Of a DNA stretch of 47,566 nucleotides, positions 43,387 through 47,566 are shown one piece after another. The notes beneath the pieces are model-generated. The model made no database searches. It saw nothing but the letters and a program-made list of their open reading frames with translations, and was not told the DNA's origin. The number at the start of each line of letters is the position of its first letter. Position 1 is the stretch's first letter. The position numbers and the translations under genes are program-made. Source of the stretch: Acidobacteriota bacterium (GTDB lineage: Bacteria; Acidobacteriota; Terriglobia; Terriglobales; Acidobacteriaceae); NCBI GenBank assembly GCA_003224905.1, contig QIAA01000167.1, forward strand, positions 1-47,566, written 5' to 3'.

Positions 43387-44208
43387 TTGGCCTCACCCGA
43401 AAATCCTCTCATCGAATCCCCGACCACGGAGTCCCAAGCCCCGGAAATCCTGCCGCCGCAGGAAACTCCAAAGTTGGAGAACCCGGTCTGGACCGGAACA
43501 GATGTCTTGCAAATTGCGCTGCTGATGTTTCTCAGTCCTTTTCTGATTGTGATTGTTGTCTCGCTGGTGGCTCAAAGGCTGTTCTATCGGGGCCTACCCT
43601 GGCCTGAAGTTGCGGCCAAGCCGAGCCTCGCATTGTTCACTGAGTTCCTGGTGTATGCAGCAGTAGTACTTTACATGTACCTGCTGCTGGAAGGCCGTTA
43701 TCGTACCCGGTTCTCGGAAGCCATTCGCTGGAACTGGCCTAGAGGCGGCGCGTGGAAGTTGATTGCCCTGGGCATCATCATGCTCGCTTCGCTTCAGGGC
43801 CTGGGACACCTGTTGCCTATTCCCAAAAGCGTGCCGTTTGACCAGTTCTTCAAACGGCCGCTGGAGGCCTATATCACCTCCGTATTTGCCATTAGCATTG
43901 GACCTTTGATGGAGGAACTTTTCTTTCGCGGTTTTCTCTATCCCGTTCTCGCTCGCCGCTTGGGAATGGGCGCAGGTGTCTTTCTTACGGCGCTTGCATT
44001 TGGTCTCATTCACGCGCTGCAGCTTGGGTTCGCGTGGGCGCCCGTGCTTCTGATTTTTTTGGTTGGCACTGTGCTTACGATGGTGCGCGCGCTCACTCAA
44101 TCAGTTGCCGCGAGTTTCGTAGTACACGCCGCGTATAACTCCACTCTGACCGTCCTCACCTTCATTGCTACCGATGGATTTCGCCACTTGGAAAAGCTGA
44201 ACAGGTAA
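43387..44208 (+). CDS. CPBP-family intramembrane metalloprotease
   Basis: 273 residues with a Pro/Glu-rich cytoplasmic N-terminus and about seven helices. The CPBP/Rce1 motifs are present: EELFFRGFLYP near 178-188, FGLIHALQ near 208-215, and HAAYNST near 246-252. The family includes prenyl-protein proteases and bacteriocin-immunity proteins; the bacterial substrate is usually unknown. TTG start at 43387 is taken for lack of an upstream ATG. It follows uvrA by 69 bases. Confidence 0.88.
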   Translation: MASPENPLIESPTTESQAPEILPPQETPKLENPVWTGTDVLQIALLMFLSPFLIVIVVSLVAQRLFYRGLPWPEVAAKPSLALFTEFLVYAAVVLYMYLLLEGRYRTRFSEAIRWNWPRGGAWKLIALGIIMLASLQGLGHLLPIPKSVPFDQFFKRPLEAYITSVFAISIGPLMEELFFRGFLYPVLARRLGMGAGVFLTALAFGLIHALQLGFAWAPVLLIFLVGTVLTMVRALTQSVAASFVVHAAYNSTLTVLTFIATDGFRHLEKLNR

Positions 44209-44240
44209 ACAGCCGAGGTTCAGTCCCAACGGTGCAATGT

Positions 44241-44270
44241 CGACGTCCGAACTCCGACATCCGAGGTCAG
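44241..44270. repeat. Degenerate CCGACNTCCGA repeats
   Basis: CGACGTCCGA (44241-44250) is followed by CCGACATCCGA (44254-44264) and GGTC-type units in the gap before pyrE. It has the same quasi-repeat style as the tracts near 19460, 30340 and 33330. Confidence 0.5.
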
Positions 44271-44303
44271 GTCTATCCTTCAGCGTGGTACTCTTGACTA
44301 TCG

Positions 44304-44972
44304 ATGTCTTCTGCGCGTGATGAATTGTTGCGGCTTCTGGCCGCCAAGAGTTTCCGGCTGGGGGAATTCAAGCTCTCTTCGGGGGCCACGAGCGACTACT
44401 ACATTGACTGCCGCACCACAACTCTGGATGCCAAAGGGTCGCGGCTGACGGGCCAGGTTTTCGCAGAGGAGATTCGCGCGCACGGCTGGAAGCCACAGGC
44501 GATCGGCGGTTTGACTATGGGTGCCGATCCGATCGTATCAGCTATAGCCGTCGCCAGCGGAGAGTTCAGCGGGTTCCTCGTACGTAAGGTCGACAAACAG
44601 CACGGCACAGGACAGCGCATCGAAGGTTTTCAGGAAAAAGGCGCTCGCGTCGTGATCGTGGATGACGTTTGCACCACGGGCGCCTCAACTGTGCAGGCCA
44701 TTGAGGCTGCTCGCGAGTTTGGATTTAATGTGCTTGCCGCGATGTGCCTGGTTGAGCGTGAGGAAGCAGGCGGCCGCGCCAGCGTACAAAGAGCTGTTGC
44801 GCCTGCGCCTTTTGTTCCGATCTTTACTGCTGCCGATGTGCGCCGCGAGCATAGCTTGCAAAATGAAGAAACCTCCCCTTCCATCATGGCCGTGGGAGCA
44901 GGATGCGAGATTTGCGGCCGCCCGGCAGTAATGCACAAACCCCGCATCCGCTGCGATGATCACAAAGTCTAA
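44304..44972 (+). CDS. pyrE: Orotate phosphoribosyltransferase with zinc-ribbon-like tail
   Basis: 222 residues. PyrE joins orotate and PRPP to give OMP in pyrimidine synthesis. Seen: FKLSSGATSDYYIDCR near 22-37, a VRKVDKQHGTGQ loop, and the PRPP motif VVIVDDVCTTGAST near 116-129. After the normal end at about 185 it carries a tail with C-x2-C ... C-x2-H (CEICGRP and RCDDH), suggesting a small zinc site. ATG at 44304. mtnA follows after 16 bases, possibly in the same operon. Confidence 0.92.
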   Translation: MSSARDELLRLLAAKSFRLGEFKLSSGATSDYYIDCRTTTLDAKGSRLTGQVFAEEIRAHGWKPQAIGGLTMGADPIVSAIAVASGEFSGFLVRKVDKQHGTGQRIEGFQEKGARVVIVDDVCTTGASTVQAIEAAREFGFNVLAAMCLVEREEAGGRASVQRAVAPAPFVPIFTAADVRREHSLQNEETSPSIMAVGAGCEICGRPAVMHKPRIRCDDHKV

Positions 44973-44988
44973 TTCTGACGATTAGCTG

Positions 44989-46050
44989 ATGATCAAAACT
45001 CTCGAATGGACCGACTCCGGCGTGCGCTTCATCGACCAGACGAAGCTGCCAATGGAAGAGTCCTATGTCACTTGTAAGACGCACGAACAGGTAGCGGATG
45101 TAATTCGGACGATGGTAGTACGCGGCGCACCGGCCATTGGGGTGGCCGCTGCTATGGGAATCGCGCTGGGCGTGAAGAACTCCAAAGCATCCAGTGTCGG
45201 CGAACTCAAACGGGAGTTGGACGATATTTGCACCCTGATCGGAAACACTCGGCCGACCGCAGTGAATTTGTTTTGGGCAATACGGCGGATGAGAGATAAA
45301 TTCGAGACTCTGCGGGTTCGGCCGCTGCCACAAATCAAGCAGGCGCTCATTGACGAAGCCAAACGAATGCATGCAGAGGATATCGCTGCTAACCAGGCTA
45401 TGGGCCAGTTCGGAGCTGCGCTGATGCCGGCGAATGGCGGTGTGCTCACGCACTGTAACGCCGGAGCGCTTGCCACCTGCGGGTACGGTACTGCTCTGGG
45501 CGTCATCCGCGCGGCAGTGGAGAAAGGCAAGAAAATTCACGTGTATGCAGACGAAACTCGCCCGTTTCTTCAAGGCTCGCGGTTGACTGCGTGGGAACTG
45601 ATGAAAGATGGCATTCCCACAACCGTGATTTCCGACAATATGGCGGGCGCGCTGATGAAGCTGGGTAAGATCGACGCCATTGTTGTAGGAGCTGACCGGA
45701 TTGCCGCGAATGGCGACGTGGCAAACAAGATCGGCACTTACACAGTCGCGGTGCTGGCGAAGGAACATGGCATTCCGTTTTACGTGGCGGCACCGTTCTC
45801 CACTATTGATTTGGAAACTCCGGATGGAAGCAAGATTCCAATAGAGCAGCGCAATGCGGCCGAGGTTACCCACATTGCAGGCAAGCCCATTGCGCCGGAG
45901 GGTGTCGGCGTCGAAAATCCCGCCTTTGATGTAACACCTGCGAAATACGTGGCCGCTATCGTGACGGAGCGGGGCATCATTCGCGCTCCCTACGAGGAGT
46001 CACTGCGCAGTTTGGCGGAGCAGGCGCTGGTCTCGGCTGAGAAGTCATGA
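44989..46050 (+). CDS. mtnA: S-methyl-5-thioribose-1-phosphate isomerase
   Basis: 353 residues, usual length. It opens MTR-1-P to the ribulose form in the methionine salvage pathway. Seen: [15 protein letters not shown] near 43-57, [19 protein letters not shown] near 152-170 with the active Cys, and [18 protein letters not shown] near 232-249 with the catalytic Asp. It belongs to the eIF2B-alpha-like family. ATG at 44989. The dienelactone-hydrolase-like gene follows after 12 bases. Confidence 0.94.
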   Translation: MIKTLEWTDSGVRFIDQTKLPMEESYVTCKTHEQVADVIRTMVVRGAPAIGVAAAMGIALGVKNSKASSVGELKRELDDICTLIGNTRPTAVNLFWAIRRMRDKFETLRVRPLPQIKQALIDEAKRMHAEDIAANQAMGQFGAALMPANGGVLTHCNAGALATCGYGTALGVIRAAVEKGKKIHVYADETRPFLQGSRLTAWELMKDGIPTTVISDNMAGALMKLGKIDAIVVGADRIAANGDVANKIGTYTVAVLAKEHGIPFYVAAPFSTIDLETPDGSKIPIEQRNAAEVTHIAGKPIAPEGVGVENPAFDVTPAKYVAAIVTERGIIRAPYEESLRSLAEQALVSAEKS

Positions 46051-46062
46051 TTTCACGCAGGA

Positions 46063-46797
46063 GTGCACACACGAACATATAACGAGGCAAGTGATTTCCA
46101 GCCCATGCCTGTTATTCAATCCCAAACTTCGTTTGAGAGTGGTGGAAAATCAATACGCCTGGATTGCTTTCTGCCAGAAGACAATGAGCAACGTTTTCCT
46201 GCTGTAGTCGCGCTGTATGGTTCAGGCGGCGGGCACGCCCGTATGGCAGAACCGGCGAGCCTGCTGGCGGCTCAGGGCTTCGCGGTTTACGTGCTGCACT
46301 ATTTTGATCGTACCGGGACGACGGAGGTCAATCGCCAGATCATCTTCCGCAATTTTCCGGTCTGGATGAAAACCGTCTGGGATGCAGTTAGCTTCGTAAT
46401 CAGGCAGCCGCATGTAGATCCAAAACGTGTCGGCTTGTTGGGATTTTCACTCGGCGCATACCTCTGCCTTTCCAGTGCGGCCATCGATTCTCGCATCAGT
46501 GCGGTTGTGGAGTTCTTTGGCGGTTTGCCCAAAGAAATGAAGTTCTTCATGCGACGGCTATGCCCGGTGTTGATCCTGCACGGCGAGGCCGATCCCGTTG
46601 TGCCCGTACAGGAGGCCTACCATCTGCGTGAAGTATTGGAACGCAAAAAGATCGACTATGAGATCCAGATTTATCCTGACGTAGGGCACGGCTTCAATGG
46701 TGAGACCTGGCGGGACGCCGGCCTGCGAGCGTTAAAGTTTCTTCGGAAGCATCTGTTGGCTCCTTCGGTTCCCGCGATCCAGCAAGTCAGGAGTTAA
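46063..46797 (+). CDS. Dienelactone hydrolase-family protein
   Basis: 244 residues if the GTG at 46063 is the start, or 230 from ATG 46105; neither has an ideal ribosome-binding site. Alpha/beta hydrolase fold: nucleophile Ser129 in GFSLGAY, acid in GEADPVVP near 193-200, and His in VGHGFNG near 222. Classical dienelactone hydrolases use Cys; the Ser here suggests an esterase-like relative. No signal peptide. It may be in one transcript with mtnA. A hairpin follows at 46806. Confidence 0.85.
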   Translation: MHTRTYNEASDFQPMPVIQSQTSFESGGKSIRLDCFLPEDNEQRFPAVVALYGSGGGHARMAEPASLLAAQGFAVYVLHYFDRTGTTEVNRQIIFRNFPVWMKTVWDAVSFVIRQPHVDPKRVGLLGFSLGAYLCLSSAAIDSRISAVVEFFGGLPKEMKFFMRRLCPVLILHGEADPVVPVQEAYHLREVLERKKIDYEIQIYPDVGHGFNGETWRDAGLRALKFLRKHLLAPSVPAIQQVRS

Positions 46798-46805
46798 AGA
46801 AGAAA

Positions 46806-46825
46806 GGGCACACGATTGTGTGCCC
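46806..46825. terminator. Hairpin between convergent genes
   Basis: Perfect 8-bp stem GGGCACAC/GTGTGCCC with a GATT loop. It lies 9 bases after the stop at 46797. On the minus strand it is followed by TTTCTTCTTT, so it likely ends the Lmo0937-type gene and perhaps also the plus-strand transcript. Confidence 0.8.
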
Positions 46826-46887
46826 TGCGCACACAAACGATTACACGCAACATTCTCGCGATGTGTTTCACAGATCTTTTCCTCAGC

Positions 46888-47037
46888 TCACAACGCCGTG
46901 CGTCGGCCGGTGAGCAGGTTGACGAGCAGCACAACCACGGCGATAACCAGCAGCAAATGGATCAAACTTCCAGCCACGTGAAAGCTGAACCCCAGAAGCC
47001 ACATAATGAGGAGAATTACAAAGATGGTCCAGAGCAT
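46888..47037 (-). CDS. Lmo0937-type small membrane protein
   Basis: 49 residues, nearly all hydrophobic, with two helices (about 2-18 and 24-43) joined by FSFHVAG and ending in NLLTGRR. This matches the short Lmo0937-family membrane proteins common in bacteria; function unknown. ATG at 47037 with CTTGGAGG ending 5 bases upstream. It lies opposite a spurious plus-strand frame of 99 codons (46816-47115), which has no start signal and a composition unlike a protein. Confidence 0.85.
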   Translation of the reverse strand: MLWTIFVILLIMWLLGFSFHVAGSLIHLLLVIAVVVLLVNLLTGRRTAL

Positions 47038-47276
47038 AGGCACCTCCAAGGCCTGAGCTTACGAAGCGGGGTCAGTTTCTACCATACGGTGCTTGCTGTA
47101 ACCGCGCCAGAATAGAAACCAAGAGAAATTTAGGGGATCGCTGTAGAGACTGAGGCCGAAATGCCGATGCTACTGGATAAAAGAACCAGATCTTGCCGGA
47201 GGCGCGTGCGTTACACGGCTTGAACCCACGCAAGCAACTAGCGTCGCAAATTTCGCCCTGCTAACATCAATCCAAC

Positions 47277-47566
47277 ATGCCCCGCCGTAGGCCTTCCCAA
47301 ACCAGCCAAAGGGAGCAGGCCAAAAAGCGTAAGACAATTCCGCGCAAAACTCGTCCAGTCGGTGAGCTTGTCATCATCACCGGAATGAGCGGATCCGGCA
47401 AAGCTTCAGTCCTTAAGGCGTTTGAGGACCTCGGCTATTACTGTGTCGACAATCTTCCAGTTGGCCTGATTCCACGTTTTGCTGAGCTCGTGGGCCGCTC
47501 ATCGGAGATCGAACGTACCGCCCTGGTAGTAGATGTGCGCGAAGGCGAACAACTGGCGTCATTGCC
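47277..47566 (+). CDS. rapZ: RapZ-type RNase adapter, 5' part only
   Basis: 96 complete codons, cut by the window edge. A basic N-terminal tail of about 30 residues is followed by the P-loop [20 protein letters not shown] (about 34-53), then [13 protein letters not shown] and VVDVRE, typical of RapZ/YvcJ. In E. coli RapZ guides RNase E to the GlmZ sRNA and so controls glmS; in other phyla the role is less clear. The extended basic N-terminus is unusual. ATG at 47277. The rest of the gene lies outside the window. Confidence 0.92.
   Translation, partial: MPRRRPSQTSQREQAKKRKTIPRKTRPVGELVIITGMSGSGKASVLKAFEDLGYYCVDNLPVGLIPRFAELVGRSSEIERTALVVDVREGEQLASL

Noticed and set aside
46816..47115. Plus-strand 99-codon frame
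   Set aside because: No start signal; the minus strand encodes a well-formed Lmo0937-type membrane protein with a strong ribosome-binding site.

Overview
The window reads as a chromosomal stretch from a member of the Acidobacteriota, probably a Koribacter/Terriglobus-like lineage. This is inferred, not proven. The main pointers are a secreted VWFA protein of the acidobacterial type, a small exported protein with a cysteine-paired C-terminus of a kind I associate with acidobacterial genomes, a bacterial c-type cytochrome assembly cluster built around CcmF, and moderately high G+C with frequent GTG and TTG starts. Most genes are housekeeping or envelope genes. There is no plasmid, IS element or CRISPR array.

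Layout. 1-9.2 kb: a ClpB-D2-like AAA+ ATPase, an exported LysM/DUF4015 glycosidase-like protein, HtpX, a small membrane-protein pair, then a tightly overlapped minus-strand operon ccmF > ccmH > CcmI-like protein > carboxypeptidase-regulatory-like membrane protein. 9.3-14.3 kb: a class I amidotransferase hydrolase, ispD-ispF (MEP isoprenoid pathway) and polA. 14.3-18.3 kb is the least ordinary part: a fragment of an HK97-type phage capsid gene directly abutting the 3' end of tRNA-His, a secreted DUF5818-like protein, a small Cys-rich protein, a membrane-anchored trypsin-like protease and a degenerate CheR-like methyltransferase.

18.4-22.1 kb: manA, manC and a phosphomannomutase/phosphoglucomutase, together a route from fructose-6-P to GDP-mannose. 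22.2-23.4 kb: a CAT-anticodon tRNA and an orphan GvpL/GvpF gene. 23.8-30.3 kb, minus strand: P5C dehydrogenase, glmM, cdaR (YbbR), cdaA (c-di-AMP synthase), xseA and a DUF2905 protein; cdaA-cdaR-glmM is the well-known link between c-di-AMP signalling and cell-wall precursor synthesis.

30.4-40.4 kb: stress and envelope genes (bicupin, flavin amine oxidase, Mn-type SOD with a clear terminator, alpha/beta hydrolase, small exported protein, MarR-GNAT fusion with a perfect 19-bp palindrome at its promoter, DNA 3-methyladenine glycosylase I, SYLF lipid-binding protein, VWFA protein, AhpD-like protein, an STN-domain protein with a Gln-rich tail). 40.5-47.6 kb: uvrA, a CPBP protease, pyrE with a zinc-ribbon-like tail, mtnA, a dienelactone-hydrolase-like protein, a 49-residue Lmo0937-type membrane protein and the 5' end of rapZ cut by the window edge.

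No complete new system is evident. The items most worth a second look are the capsid fragment at tRNA-His, the Cys-rich protein/protease/degenerate CheR cluster, the palindrome before the MarR-GNAT gene, and a set of short degenerate repeats in several intergenic gaps.
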